64,000 bases of DNA from Aneurinibacillus sp. REN35 (GTDB taxonomy: Bacteria; Bacillota; Bacilli; Aneurinibacillales; Aneurinibacillaceae). This document shows positions 44,921 through 54,128 of this stretch, in pieces. The notes under the pieces were generated by a model, which saw nothing but the letters and a program-made list of their open reading frames with translations, was not told the DNA's origin and did not search any database. The number at the start of each line of letters is the position of its first letter. The first letter of the stretch is position 1. The DNA lies in assembly GCF_041379945.2 (NCBI RefSeq), contig NZ_JBFTXJ020000015.1:1-64000 (forward strand), written 5' to 3'. Both the position numbers and the translations under genes were made by a program.

Positions 44921-45901
44921 ATGAAAGCTGTACGTGTAGAAAAAGACTCACATCGTCTCTATATCGGTGAAGCAGACGAGCCGCTGATGAAAGAAAATGA
45001 ATTGCTCATTAGCGTAAAAGCGACCGCACTAAACCGTGCCGATCTTCTTCAAAAGCGCGGCTTATATCCACCGCCTAAAGGCGCGACTGAAATTATGGGG
45101 CTCGAAATGGCAGGAATCGTCGAGAAGGTCGGATGCAATGTCACCGGATACAAACCTGGTGACCGCGTATGCGCTCTGTTGCCTGGGGGTGGATATGCAG
45201 AAAAGGTAACCATTCCTGCCGACATGGCCATGCCAATTCCAGAGCACTTTTCTTTTACAGAAGCGGCAGCAATTCCTGAAGTATTTCTGACTGCGTACTT
45301 GAACTTATTCTGGCTCGGGGGTTTCAAGCAAGGGCATACCGTACTTGTCCACGCAGGAGCCAGCGGTGTAGGTACAGCCGCGATTCAATTGATTCGTGAA
45401 GCAGGCGGCAGATCCATTATTACGGCAGGAAGCGAAGCAAAGCGCCAAGCCTGTCTCGAGCTTGGTGCCGATATAGCGATTGATTATAAAGCGGGGCCGT
45501 TCGAGCCAGAAGTTAAGAAAGCAACAGAGAACCGCGGTGTAAATATTATTCTCGATTTTATCGGAGCCTCATACTGGAAGCAGAATATCTCCTGTCTGGC
45601 TATGGACGGCAGACTCATTCTTATCGGCACAATGGGAGGCAGCAAAGCAGAAGATATCAATTTAGGTCTTATTCTAAGCCGCCGTCTGCAAGTTATTGGC
45701 ACAGCACTTCGCTCTCGTTCTGTTGAGGATAAAATTAAGCTTACAAAAGAATTTGTCGATTTTGCCATGCCACGATTTGCTGACGGAAGGCTACGACCTG
45801 TTATTGATTCCGTATGGGAGCTTGAACAAGTACAAGAAGCACATACGTATATGGAAAACAACCAAAATACAGGAAAAATCATTCTACAGATTGAGGATTA
45901 G
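44921..45901 (+). CDS. Zinc-type NAD(P)H:quinone oxidoreductase (PIG3-like)
   Basis: A 326-residue medium-chain dehydrogenase/reductase. N-terminal GroES-like fold with ALNRADLLQKRGLYPPPKGA, then the nucleotide-binding motif VLVHAGASGVGTAAIQLIRE. No structural or catalytic zinc Cys cluster is seen, and the sequence pattern matches the p53-inducible quinone oxidoreductase (PIG3) group. It reduces quinones using NADPH. GAGGAGGG precedes the ATG at 44921; a longer frame upstream lacks a site. Confidence 0.88.
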   Translation: MKAVRVEKDSHRLYIGEADEPLMKENELLISVKATALNRADLLQKRGLYPPPKGATEIMGLEMAGIVEKVGCNVTGYKPGDRVCALLPGGGYAEKVTIPADMAMPIPEHFSFTEAAAIPEVFLTAYLNLFWLGGFKQGHTVLVHAGASGVGTAAIQLIREAGGRSIITAGSEAKRQACLELGADIAIDYKAGPFEPEVKKATENRGVNIILDFIGASYWKQNISCLAMDGRLILIGTMGGSKAEDINLGLILSRRLQVIGTALRSRSVEDKIKLTKEFVDFAMPRFADGRLRPVIDSVWELEQVQEAHTYMENNQNTGKIILQIED

Positions 45902-46012
45902 CCCCCTCCTCCCTTCCCACTCCAGGAAGGGAGAATCCATACCTCATATGCATAAAGACCCATATTCTTATACAGTAAGTAATAACCGATGTCATATCCT
46001 CCCCTCTTTTTC

Positions 46013-46040
46013 TTCCAAAACACAAATTTGCGTTTATAAT
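46013..46040 (+). promoter_or_regulatory. Promoter of the second PilZ gene
   Basis: TTCCAA at 46013 and TATAAT at 46035 with 16-base spacing, about 40 bases upstream of the PilZ start. Confidence 0.5.
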
Positions 46041-46081
46041 AGTATAAGATAAAAGTCCTGTTAGCGCAGGAAATATGATAA

Positions 46082-46549
46082 ATGATGGTGATGCTTTTGA
46101 AGGCTGTTAATCGCCGTAAAGAAGAACGCAAAATTCTTGTGATACCTCTGTGCTCTGAGGTCTCAATCGGAGTCATCAATAACCAGCCCATCTCAAGCGG
46201 CAGGATGGAAGTATGTGTTAAAGATGTCTCCATTCATGGACTGCGCTTCGTCTCCTCTCTGCGCTTCCCCATTACAGATAATCTACTGCTCAAGTTTCAA
46301 ACGCGGATGATGGATCAGCTCATTACATTGACAGGTAAAATAGTCTGGCGTACCTCTAACCCGCTTAAGCCCGGCGTATACGAATACGGTGTTGAACTAC
46401 TTCACGATGATTTTTCGCAGACACTGTTCACAAAGCTATACAATGATATGAGTGTCTGGCTCAAAAAAATTTCATTCGTTCCTGGCTGCCGCTTCTGTAC
46501 GAATGAGAACTGTCCTCTATATGCAGCAGATGAACGTAAAATACCATAA
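46082..46549 (+). CDS. PilZ domain protein with Cys-rich tail
   Basis: A 155-residue PilZ protein, paralogous to the one at 17775. The Arg motif is in NRRKEERKILVIPL and the second motif in VKDVSIHGLRFVSS (D-x-S-x-x-G). The C-terminus reads VPGCRFCTNENCPLY, sharing G-C-R-F-x-T-N-E with the other paralogue but adding two Cys. A TTG at 46097 after GGTGAT is an alternative start that resembles the first PilZ gene's start. Predicted c-di-GMP effector of unknown output. Confidence 0.82.
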   Translation: MMVMLLKAVNRRKEERKILVIPLCSEVSIGVINNQPISSGRMEVCVKDVSIHGLRFVSSLRFPITDNLLLKFQTRMMDQLITLTGKIVWRTSNPLKPGVYEYGVELLHDDFSQTLFTKLYNDMSVWLKKISFVPGCRFCTNENCPLYAADERKIP

Positions 46550-46551
46550 TA

Positions 46552-46583
46552 AAGCGCTTCGTTCCATGCAGAACGAAGCGCTT
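46552..46583. terminator. Hairpin between convergent genes
   Basis: Perfect AAGCGCTTCGTT/AACGAAGCGCTT stem with 8-base loop. T-tracts are weak on both sides, but its place between convergent genes suggests bidirectional termination. Confidence 0.6.
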
Positions 46584-46599
46584 ATGTTGCCTAGTTTTT

Positions 46600-48024
46600 T
46601 TATTTGCGTTTGTCACGCGGTACTTTACGCGCGACACCTGTCTCAACTGCGGCCTCTACGACAGCATCCCGCACTCTTTTTACAATCTTATCATTGAATA
46701 CACTCGGAATGATATACTGCTCATTGAGCTCTTCGTCACTGATAATAGAAGCAATCGCATGCGCTGCTGCAACCTTCATTTCTTCATTAATATCTGTAGC
46801 GCGGCAATCAAATGCACCACGGAAAATACCAGGGAAGCACAGCACGTTATTAATCTGATTCGGATAGTCAGAACGTCCAGTTGCAAGCACCCGTACAATA
46901 CCAGCCGCATCTTCTGGATCAATCTCCGGCTGCGGATTTGCCATTGCGAATACAATCGGGTCCTTCGCCATCGTCTGCACCATTTCTTTTGTCAGGATAT
47001 TCCCCCGCGATACTCCCACGAATATATCAGCGCCTACGAGCGCATCAGCCAACTGTCCCTGCACATCATCCGGATTTGTTATGTTAGAGATCTCTTCCCA
47101 TACCGGGTTCTCATATGTAACAGAACGAGACAGAATACCATCGCGGTCCACGCCGATAACTTCCCTCGCTCCTGCGCTCAACAGAATTTTTGTGCATGCT
47201 ACGCCTGCCGCCCCCATACCGGTTACGACAATTTTGCAGTCCTTGATATCCTTGCCGACAATCTTTAATGAATTCAGCATCCCAGCAAGAATAACAACGG
47301 CTGTACCGTGCTGATCATCATGAAAGACAGGAATATCTAGACGCTCACGCAATGCCCTTTCAATTTCAAAGCAACGCGGTGCAGAGATATCCTCCAAGTT
47401 GATTCCACCGAACGCAGGCGCCATGCGCACAATTGTTTCAATGATTTCATCCGTATCTTTCGTATCGAGGCAGATCGGGAAACCATCGACATTTGCAAAC
47501 TGTTTGAAAAGCATCGCTTTCCCTTCCATAACAGGCATTGCCGCATACGGTCCGATATCACCCAAACCAAGCACCGCCGTTCCGTCACTGACGATAGCAA
47601 CCGTATTGCGTTTAATGGTTAGCTTATATGCTTTGTATGGATCATTTGCAATCGCTTCACATACATTTGCTACGCCTGGTGTATAAACACGCGATAAATC
47701 TTCGCGGTTTTGAATGGGACGCTTCGCACGCATTTCAATTTTACCGCCAATATGGCTTAGAAAAGTCCGGTCAGATACTGTAATGATTTCCACATTCGGA
47801 ATCGCTTCAATATTTTTAATAACTTCCTCGACTTTTTCTTTGCTTTTCGTGTTAATTGTATAGTCACGAACCGCAACTTCATTGGACGATTCTACTACGT
47901 CCATCGCTACGATATCCCCGTTTGCATTGCTTACCGCAGTTGCAATATCTACAAAATTCACTTGTCGTACATCTAATTCAAGACGTAGAATAATACTCGT
48001 TCCCAAAGATGTAAATGGCTTCAT
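46600..48024 (-). CDS. NAD(P)-dependent malic enzyme with N-terminal ACT domain
   Basis: A 474-residue malic enzyme, which decarboxylates malate to pyruvate. An ACT-like regulatory domain occupies about residues 1-80. The catalytic part shows the Tyr motif SRVYTPGVANVCEAI, the Lys in KLTIKRNTVAIVSDGTAVLG, the metal-binding VFHDDQHGTAVV and the Rossmann motif VVTGMGAAGVACTKIL. It matches the short bacterial (YtsJ/MaeB-like) form, where ACT fusions are typical of Bacillales. AGGAGG precedes the ATG. Confidence 0.92.
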   Translation of the reverse strand: MKPFTSLGTSIILRLELDVRQVNFVDIATAVSNANGDIVAMDVVESSNEVAVRDYTINTKSKEKVEEVIKNIEAIPNVEIITVSDRTFLSHIGGKIEMRAKRPIQNREDLSRVYTPGVANVCEAIANDPYKAYKLTIKRNTVAIVSDGTAVLGLGDIGPYAAMPVMEGKAMLFKQFANVDGFPICLDTKDTDEIIETIVRMAPAFGGINLEDISAPRCFEIERALRERLDIPVFHDDQHGTAVVILAGMLNSLKIVGKDIKDCKIVVTGMGAAGVACTKILLSAGAREVIGVDRDGILSRSVTYENPVWEEISNITNPDDVQGQLADALVGADIFVGVSRGNILTKEMVQTMAKDPIVFAMANPQPEIDPEDAAGIVRVLATGRSDYPNQINNVLCFPGIFRGAFDCRATDINEEMKVAAAHAIASIISDEELNEQYIIPSVFNDKIVKRVRDAVVEAAVETGVARKVPRDKRK

Positions 48025-48154
48025 GTTTTCCTCCTTTTTCCCGACACACGCAAAAGTTACAAATTAATGAACACAGTACAATTGTTTATTTTAACCGTAA
48101 TATCAGGAAAAAGGAAACCCCCGACAGCACGTTTGCAAAATTTACATGCGCACG

Positions 48155-48367
48155 CTATCTGATGTCTCCATCATCATTAATCGGGTTCATACCGTTTACA
48201 ATCGGTTCATTCGTTAAGGAGTACAGACTGTTTACTAACGAATTCAGGCGGACAAGATGCTGCTGTATCTGAATCGGTGATTGTGCTTTCTCCTTCATGC
48301 TAGTGGCACATTCGATCATTTGATCAGCAAGCCGGTGCGCCAAATTTACATCAAATGGCTGATACAT
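48155..48367 (-). CDS. Small hypothetical protein
   Basis: A 70-residue soluble, mostly helical protein (starts MYQPFDVNLAHRLADQMIEC). GAGGTGAGAAGT precedes the ATG at 48367, which is good support for translation. It lies alone between malic enzyme and the divergent dapH. No family recognised. Confidence 0.55.
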   Translation of the reverse strand: MYQPFDVNLAHRLADQMIECATSMKEKAQSPIQIQQHLVRLNSLVNSLYSLTNEPIVNGMNPINDDGDIR

Positions 48368-48477
48368 ACTTCTCACCTCGCATCCCTTTTCCTTAGTATT
48401 AGAGAAAACGATAAAAGCATACAGTAGATAAAGCAGGAAAAACTAACAAAACAGCCGTTTAATAACCTAAAACAAGA

Positions 48478-48486
48478 TGGTATAAT
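48478..48486 (+). promoter_or_regulatory. Extended -10 promoter of dapH
   Basis: TGGTATAAT, an extended -10 element, lies about 70 bases upstream of dapH, with a weak TTTAAT at the -35 position. Confidence 0.55.
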
Positions 48487-48554
48487 GAAATGCAGTAAGA
48501 ATGACTTCCCTGCATTTTTATGTATGAACACGGGTAGGAAAGGAGACAAGCATT

Positions 48555-49265
48555 ATGAATGAAATGAACGCACAACAAATTATCGAATTTATCCAAAAAA
48601 GCGAAAAGAAAACTCCGGTTAAAGTACATATTAAAGGTGATATCGAGGGCATCGATTTTGGTGCTAATACACAATCCTTCATTACCGGCACTGTCGGCGT
48701 CCTGTTCGGCGATTGGAAAGAAATCCAGCCAATCCTTGAAGCTAATCAGGCCAAGATCGAAGACTATGTGGTAGAGAACGACCGACGTAACTCTGCGATT
48801 CCTCTGCTGGACATGAAGAATATCCAAGCACGTATCGAGCCAGGTGCTATTATCCGCGATCAGGTTGAGATCGGCAATAACGCGGTAATCATGATGGGTG
48901 CAGCGATTAATATCGGTGCAGTTATCGGCGAAGGTACAATGATTGATATGAACGTAGTCGTAGGTGGACGGGGCACGATCGGCAAGAATTGTCACATTGG
49001 GGCAGGTGCAGTCATCGCAGGCGTAATCGAGCCGCCTTCCGCACAACCGGTTGTAATTGAAGACGATGTGGTTGTTGGCGCTAACGCAGTCATTCTCGAA
49101 GGCGTGCGCGTAGGACAAGGGTCCGTTGTCGCAGCAGGTGCTGTCGTGATTGAAGATGTGCCAGCCAATAGCGTAGTGGCGGGTACACCTGCACGTGTCA
49201 TCAAAACCATTGATGAGAAAACAAAATCGAAAACAGAAATCAAACAAGAACTTCGTCAGCTATAA
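48555..49265 (+). CDS. dapH: Tetrahydrodipicolinate N-acetyltransferase
   Basis: A 236-residue left-handed beta-helix acyltransferase. Hexapeptide repeats run from about residue 95 to 200 (for example [20 protein letters not shown] and [20 protein letters not shown]). The N-terminal [20 protein letters not shown] matches DapH. It acetylates tetrahydrodipicolinate in the acetylase branch of diaminopimelate and lysine synthesis, feeding the cell wall and spore dipicolinate. AAAGGAGAC precedes the ATG. The next step enzyme follows. Confidence 0.94.
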   Translation: MNEMNAQQIIEFIQKSEKKTPVKVHIKGDIEGIDFGANTQSFITGTVGVLFGDWKEIQPILEANQAKIEDYVVENDRRNSAIPLLDMKNIQARIEPGAIIRDQVEIGNNAVIMMGAAINIGAVIGEGTMIDMNVVVGGRGTIGKNCHIGAGAVIAGVIEPPSAQPVVIEDDVVVGANAVILEGVRVGQGSVVAAGAVVIEDVPANSVVAGTPARVIKTIDEKTKSKTEIKQELRQL

Positions 49266-49279
49266 TAATAGAAGACAGG

Positions 49280-49332
49280 AAAAACCGGCGCTCGGCCAGG
49301 ACAAGCATGGACCGTCTTTGGCGCCGGTTTTT
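49280..49332 (+). terminator. Long hairpin between dapH and the deacetylase gene
   Basis: A perfect 12-bp stem, AAAAACCGGCGC (49280) with GCGCCGGTTTTT (49321), encloses a partly self-pairing 29-base apical region and ends in T. It may partly terminate after dapH or protect the message. Confidence 0.6.
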
Positions 49333-49355
49333 CTTATATGAAGAGGTGAGTACAT

Positions 49356-50486
49356 ATGAGCATACAAACACAGCCATTTGTTGCAATCCGACGGGAACTG
49401 CACAAAATCCCAGAACCCGGATTCGCTGAATTCAAAACCCAACGCTTTCTGCTGGATTACTTGGCGTCATTGCCGCAGGAGAGAATTGAGAGCAGGACAT
49501 GGCGCACCGGCATTCTCGTAAAGGTGAAAGGCACTCATCCAACGAAACGCTGGGGATACCGAACAGATATGGATGGGCTTCCAATTACAGAAGAAACTTC
49601 CTACGAATTCCGCTCTACACACCCCGGCTTCATGCATGCGTGCGGCCACGATATGCATATGGCGATTGCGCTCGGTGTCTTGACGCATTTTGTGGAGCAC
49701 CAAATTACAGATGATCTTATTTTTATTTTCCAACCGGCAGAAGAAGGCCCTGGTGGTGCTCAGCCGATGCTGGCCAGCGAGGAATTCAAAGACTGGCAGC
49801 CTGACGCGATGTTCGCCCTCCATATCGCTCCCGAATATCCGGTCGGCACCATTGCCTTAAAGCCCGGCATTCTCTTCGCCAATACGTCGGAGCTATTTAT
49901 CGATTTGAAGGGAAAAGGCGGCCATGCCGCATTCCCACATACGGCCAACGATATGGTTATCGCGGCAGCCCATCTGGCGACACAGCTACAGAGTATCGTC
50001 TCCCGCAATATTGATCCGCTCGACTCCGCTGTCATTACCATCGGTAAAATTGAAGGCGGCACCAAGCAGAATATTATCGCAGAGAACGCACGGCTTGAAG
50101 GTACGATCCGCACGCTGTCAATGGAATCAATGGAAAAAATAAAATCGCGCATCGAAGCGCTCGTTCGCGGAACCGAAGCTGGTTTTGAATGCACAGCGGC
50201 AATTGATTATGGCTCGAATTATTGTCAAGTATATAACGAGGAGACCCTTACCCGCGAATTTATGGATTGGGTACGGGAAAGCGAAGTTGCTCAACTGATT
50301 GAATGCAAGACAGCCATGACCGGTGAGGACTTTGGCTATTTTCTAGAAAAGATTCCCGGCTTCCTCTTCTGGCTTGGAGTCAGCACACCATACGGCCTGC
50401 ATCATGCAAAGATTGAGCCGAGTGAGGAGGCCATCGAAGTGGCCATTCGCTTGCTGACACAATATTTTACATGGAAGGCCTCGTAA
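49356..50486 (+). CDS. ykuR: N-acetyldiaminopimelate deacetylase
   Basis: A 376-residue M20 family amidohydrolase. Metal-binding motifs are [16 protein letters not shown] and [13 protein letters not shown], with the lid-domain [10 protein letters not shown] and the C-terminal GEDFGYF and GLHHAK segments. Next to dapH it is best assigned as the deacetylase that produces LL-diaminopimelate from its N-acetyl form. GAGGTG precedes the ATG. A related group, the hippurate hydrolases, shares the fold but the neighbour favours DAP. Confidence 0.9.
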   Translation: MSIQTQPFVAIRRELHKIPEPGFAEFKTQRFLLDYLASLPQERIESRTWRTGILVKVKGTHPTKRWGYRTDMDGLPITEETSYEFRSTHPGFMHACGHDMHMAIALGVLTHFVEHQITDDLIFIFQPAEEGPGGAQPMLASEEFKDWQPDAMFALHIAPEYPVGTIALKPGILFANTSELFIDLKGKGGHAAFPHTANDMVIAAAHLATQLQSIVSRNIDPLDSAVITIGKIEGGTKQNIIAENARLEGTIRTLSMESMEKIKSRIEALVRGTEAGFECTAAIDYGSNYCQVYNEETLTREFMDWVRESEVAQLIECKTAMTGEDFGYFLEKIPGFLFWLGVSTPYGLHHAKIEPSEEAIEVAIRLLTQYFTWKAS

Positions 50487-50674
50487 AAGAAAACATCCTT
50501 ATCAATATAGGGCAAGCATAGGCGTCTAACTTTGACCGCCTGGGTTTGTCCTATTCCTGCTATCTGCCCCCTTGATAAAAAAGCGAGAATGTACACGTCT
50601 TCTTCATTCTTTTTTCAGCCTAGATGGTTAAAGTAGAAATAATACATAATGCTAAACGTAGGGGGGAGTTAGCA

Positions 50675-51346
50675 ATGCGAATTCTATTAGCAGAAGATGA
50701 TAAAAAATTAGGGAAATTAATAGCTCATATGCTTACGAAAGAAAAATATAGCGTTGATTGGGCTACTGATGGAGAAGAAGCCTATATTCAGGCACAGGAC
50801 GAATCCTATGAACTGCTCATCTTGGATTGGATGATGCCGGGAAAGGATGGGGTCGCGATTTGCCGCAGCCTTAGGGCAAGCGGTTATCAAGGTGCCATCC
50901 TTCTCTTAACTGCACGCGATGCGATTGATGACCGGGTATGTGGACTTGATGCCGGTGCTGATGATTATCTCGTAAAACCTTTTGATTTCGCCGAGCTTTT
51001 TGCTCGCATTCGTTCCCTTCTTCGACGCAGGCAGCTTCCTATCGCCGAAGATATAATTCAGATAGGCGAGCTATCATTAGACTGTCGGCAGCGGATCATA
51101 CAGCGCGGCATGGAGACGATTCAGCTAACGCCCCGTGAATTTCAATTGTTAGAACTATTAGCACGCAATCACGGATATACGGTCCCGCGTGATACGATTC
51201 TTGACCGGGTGTGGGGATATGATGCAGAAGTAACAAGCAACACACTCGATGCTTTCGTGCGTCTTCTACGTAAAAAGATTGATTGTCCGAACTGCCCCAC
51301 GCTTATTCGCAATGTGCGCGGTATCGGCTACAAGCTGGAGGTATAG
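50675..51346 (+). CDS. OmpR-family response regulator
   Basis: A 223-residue two-component response regulator. The receiver has LLAEDD at the N-terminus, the phosphoacceptor in LLILDWMMPGKDG (about residue 51) and LVKPFDFAELFAR with the conserved Lys. The winged-helix DNA-binding domain (QLTPREFQLLELLARNHGYT to NVRGIGYKLEV) follows. I start at the ATG at 50675 after GGGGGGAG. The kinase gene begins two bases after its stop. Confidence 0.92.
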   Translation: MRILLAEDDKKLGKLIAHMLTKEKYSVDWATDGEEAYIQAQDESYELLILDWMMPGKDGVAICRSLRASGYQGAILLLTARDAIDDRVCGLDAGADDYLVKPFDFAELFARIRSLLRRRQLPIAEDIIQIGELSLDCRQRIIQRGMETIQLTPREFQLLELLARNHGYTVPRDTILDRVWGYDAEVTSNTLDAFVRLLRKKIDCPNCPTLIRNVRGIGYKLEV

Positions 51347-51348
51347 CC

Positions 51349-52659
51349 TTGTTTACACGTACGCGTACCCGCCTGACCGTATCATTCACCGGTTTGTTAC
51401 TTGTATTTTTGACAGCCTTTACCATCGTAAGCTACTTCTCGTTCTCCTTCCTGCTGTATCGTGATGCCAAGCACCAAATCGTACAGCTTGCAGAGAAAGA
51501 GGCAGCAGAGCACCGGCACGATCTTCTGCGCCCTAATAGAAAGAGCGAGTCCATCGACTATCATCCAGAGAATCGCTCTTTCTATTATGTAATAAACAGC
51601 AAAGGCGCTTTGATCGATGGAGATGAAAGCAACCCAGCCATAAGAGAGGAGATGCTTCGCCGCTTATCCGGTTGGTATCCCGTCTTAGAAAACATGCGAA
51701 TGGAAGAATTTCATACAGAAGGCCGGCACAAGACACATATGATCATCACCGGCAAAAGCCTGTATAGAGACGAGCAACTCATCGGTGTCGTCTATGCGGG
51801 GGAAGATGTAACACAACTGCGAAATGCGCTGCAGCAAATGATGATTACACTAGGTATAGCTGCCGTTTTATTTGCTATTATTTCTGCTGTTTTAGGGTAT
51901 TACATGGCTGGACGGGCCATGCGGCCAATCATCCGTTCATTCGCCCGACAGCGGGAATTCGTGGCTGATGCTTCCCACGAACTCCGTACACCGCTTACCA
52001 TTCTCCACTCTTCACTTGAAGTGCTAGACAGCGAAGAACGAGAACACATCTCATCCTTCTCGAAGCAGGTTATGGATGATATGAAAGAAGAAGTCAAGCG
52101 AATGCGTTCTTTGGTCAGTGATTTATTGACACTGGCCCGAGCAGATTCCGGCTCGCTATCCCTGATCCGTGAAACGTTTGACCTGCGGCTGCCGGTTGAG
52201 CAGCTTGTCCGTTCCTTTCAACCGCTTTTTGCAAAAAAGCAACAAACTTTCGAATGGAGAGCACCGGAGACCTTCACAGTACATGCTGATAAAGAACGCA
52301 TCATGCAACTTCTCTGCATTTTACTGGACAATGCAAGTAAATATACGCCGGTAGGGGGACAGATTTCTCTTGAATTATACGAAGCAGGTAGCGGAAAAGA
52401 ACGCATGGCTTGCATTCGCATACGGGATACAGGCATCGGCATTCCACCTGAGGAACAAAAGCGGATTTTTGACCGCTTCTACCGTATAGACAAAGCACGT
52501 TCAAGAGAAGACGGAAGCACTGGACTGGGCTTATCCATTGCCGACTGGATTGTTCGTATGCACGAGGGCGTGATTCATATCCAAAGCGAAGTTGGAGTAG
52601 GCAGTACATTCACCGTGCAATTCCCCTTGTTATCCGCATCACAAGCAAACAAAAAATGA
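51349..52659 (+). CDS. Membrane sensor histidine kinase
   Basis: A 436-residue kinase with two membrane helices (about 10-30 and 160-185) around an extracellular sensor. The H-box is FVADASHELRTPLTIL, the N-box LLCILLDNASKYTP, the G-boxes DTGIGIPPE and GSTGLGLSIA. The start is the TTG at 51349, 8 bases after GGAGG at the end of the regulator gene. A longer frame starts inside that gene. Its last 50 bases overlap the opposing ferric-reductase-like gene. Confidence 0.9.
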   Translation: MFTRTRTRLTVSFTGLLLVFLTAFTIVSYFSFSFLLYRDAKHQIVQLAEKEAAEHRHDLLRPNRKSESIDYHPENRSFYYVINSKGALIDGDESNPAIREEMLRRLSGWYPVLENMRMEEFHTEGRHKTHMIITGKSLYRDEQLIGVVYAGEDVTQLRNALQQMMITLGIAAVLFAIISAVLGYYMAGRAMRPIIRSFARQREFVADASHELRTPLTILHSSLEVLDSEEREHISSFSKQVMDDMKEEVKRMRSLVSDLLTLARADSGSLSLIRETFDLRLPVEQLVRSFQPLFAKKQQTFEWRAPETFTVHADKERIMQLLCILLDNASKYTPVGGQISLELYEAGSGKERMACIRIRDTGIGIPPEEQKRIFDRFYRIDKARSREDGSTGLGLSIADWIVRMHEGVIHIQSEVGVGSTFTVQFPLLSASQANKK

Positions 52660-53161
52660 TACATGCCGTACTAAGATAGATACCCAGTACCCATGGAATA
52701 GCTGTATCCGTTCCCATTGCTATACTGTGTACAAGAGAAAGCACATAGGCTAGGAATGCAGTATAGTGGACCACACGCCATGCTTTCTGGCCTATTTTAC
52801 TGCGGATATCTGAGGAAAGAACCAATATGAAAAATAAATAAAATGAAAGAATCCCTATCGCTTCTTTTATCGTCTCATGATCTGATATAAATGGTATCGC
52901 AATCTCTACGACCGTGTATCCGACATACTGATCATACAGCAGCAGCCATCCGTGTACACCTGCAAAAAGCAAACCGAACCAGCTTGCTGTATTGTGGAGC
53001 GTAACCAGGTCCGCTCTTATGGCGGATGGAGCCATACGGAGACTTTGCAGCATCCCGCTTATAACGGCAATTGAAACCAATCCATACGCCACAAGTCCGG
53101 ATGCCCGAATCATATGCCATGTTGATAACATTGGAGAAAGAAATTCAAAAACACTCCACAT
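52610..53161 (-). CDS. Ferric-reductase-like transmembrane protein
   Basis: A 183-residue protein with about five or six membrane helices resembling the ferric_reduct/MsrQ-type haem domain. Paired His residues that could bind haem lie in VTLHNTASWFGLLFAGVHGW and VVHYTAFLAYVLSLVHSIAM. No FAD/NAD domain is attached. It overlaps the upstream apbE gene by 17 bases and the opposing kinase gene by 50. Together with ApbE it could form a membrane electron-transfer path; this is inference. Confidence 0.78.
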   Translation of the reverse strand: MWSVFEFLSPMLSTWHMIRASGLVAYGLVSIAVISGMLQSLRMAPSAIRADLVTLHNTASWFGLLFAGVHGWLLLYDQYVGYTVVEIAIPFISDHETIKEAIGILSFYLFFILVLSSDIRSKIGQKAWRVVHYTAFLAYVLSLVHSIAMGTDTAIPWVLGIYLSTACIIFCLLVMRITRGIAR

Positions 53162-54128
53162 GCTTACTCACCTCATATTCTGTACAATACGTATCAAGAT
53201 TCGCACTGCGTTCTACGGTTCCATCCTTTTTGACGAGAATATATGCCGCCTCCGGCTTTTCCTTCCGAAGCCATGTTATACCTCTTTGCATACCGAGAAT
53301 AATCAGGCATTTCGCATACACTTCTGCCGCTGTCAAGTCCGGCAGAAGTACGCTGGCCTGCACGATGTCGGATGCGGATGACTGATGTATCCGCGGATCG
53401 ATGATATGATGGACGACTTCACCGGTTGCTTTCCGCCAGCGCCTCTTCTGTGTGCTGCTGGTCGCCAGAGCCGTCCGTCCACTCCGCATTTCAAGTCGGG
53501 CGATCGCTCTATCCCCTGTATGTGGGGCAAGAAGGTGCACGGTCCATGGCTCCCTGCTCTCCTCGCTTCTCCATGCCAGTAAATCTCCGCCTGCATTCAG
53601 TACCCCTTCTGCTTGCCCTTCTTTTTGAAGCCACTCGCCCATTGTCTGCACACTCCATCCTTTAGCAATACCGCCTAGATCAATCCATGCATCTCCGTCA
53701 ATTTGAATGGGCGGATAAGATCTGCTGTTTCTGCGCGTATAAATTTGTTTCGTATGACAATACGTTTTCTCTTCATTTAGATTCAGGTCTACAATCGTAG
53801 CCGACGTAACCTGTGGAATATTCTCAAAGCTTTTTGTATATCCCAACGCGTGTATACACCTGCCAAGATACGGAGAAAAGACACCATCTGTCCGGCGAAA
53901 GTATGTCTCTGCTTCCTGCAGCAGTTGATAAATAAGAAGAGACACAAAATATAGCGGAGCTTGCGACTGATTAATCTGCATAAGCTCGCTATCCGGCCGA
54001 AATCTGCTTGCCTTCTGTTCCACATACGTAAACCACGCTTCTACTCTGCGCTGAGCAGACGATGAGAGCCCTGCTGTAGAACACTCTGTATTCATCGCTC
54101 GAAAAGTATGTGCTCGATTAGGAAGCAT
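53145..54128 (-). CDS. apbE: FAD:protein FMN transferase (ApbE)
   Basis: A 327-residue ApbE-family enzyme, which attaches FMN to a Thr/Ser of partner proteins. Family motifs are FRAMNTECS near the start, ASRFRPDSELMQIN, DLGGIAKGWSVQ, VLNAGGDLLAW and HHIIDPRIHQSSASDIVQAS. There is no signal peptide or lipobox, unlike many exported ApbE proteins, so it may act in the cytoplasm. No FMN-binding (NqrC/RnfG-like) partner gene is in the window. It overlaps both neighbours by 11-17 bases, so the three form a tight operon. Confidence 0.9.
   Translation of the reverse strand: MLPNRAHTFRAMNTECSTAGLSSSAQRRVEAWFTYVEQKASRFRPDSELMQINQSQAPLYFVSLLIYQLLQEAETYFRRTDGVFSPYLGRCIHALGYTKSFENIPQVTSATIVDLNLNEEKTYCHTKQIYTRRNSRSYPPIQIDGDAWIDLGGIAKGWSVQTMGEWLQKEGQAEGVLNAGGDLLAWRSEESREPWTVHLLAPHTGDRAIARLEMRSGRTALATSSTQKRRWRKATGEVVHHIIDPRIHQSSASDIVQASVLLPDLTAAEVYAKCLIILGMQRGITWLRKEKPEAAYILVKKDGTVERSANLDTYCTEYEVSKHVECF

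Noticed and set aside
50500-50570. Imperfect hairpin ATAGGGCAAGC...TTTGTCCTAT after the deacetylase gene as a terminator.
   Set aside because: Several mismatches and no T-run follow; kept out of the feature list.
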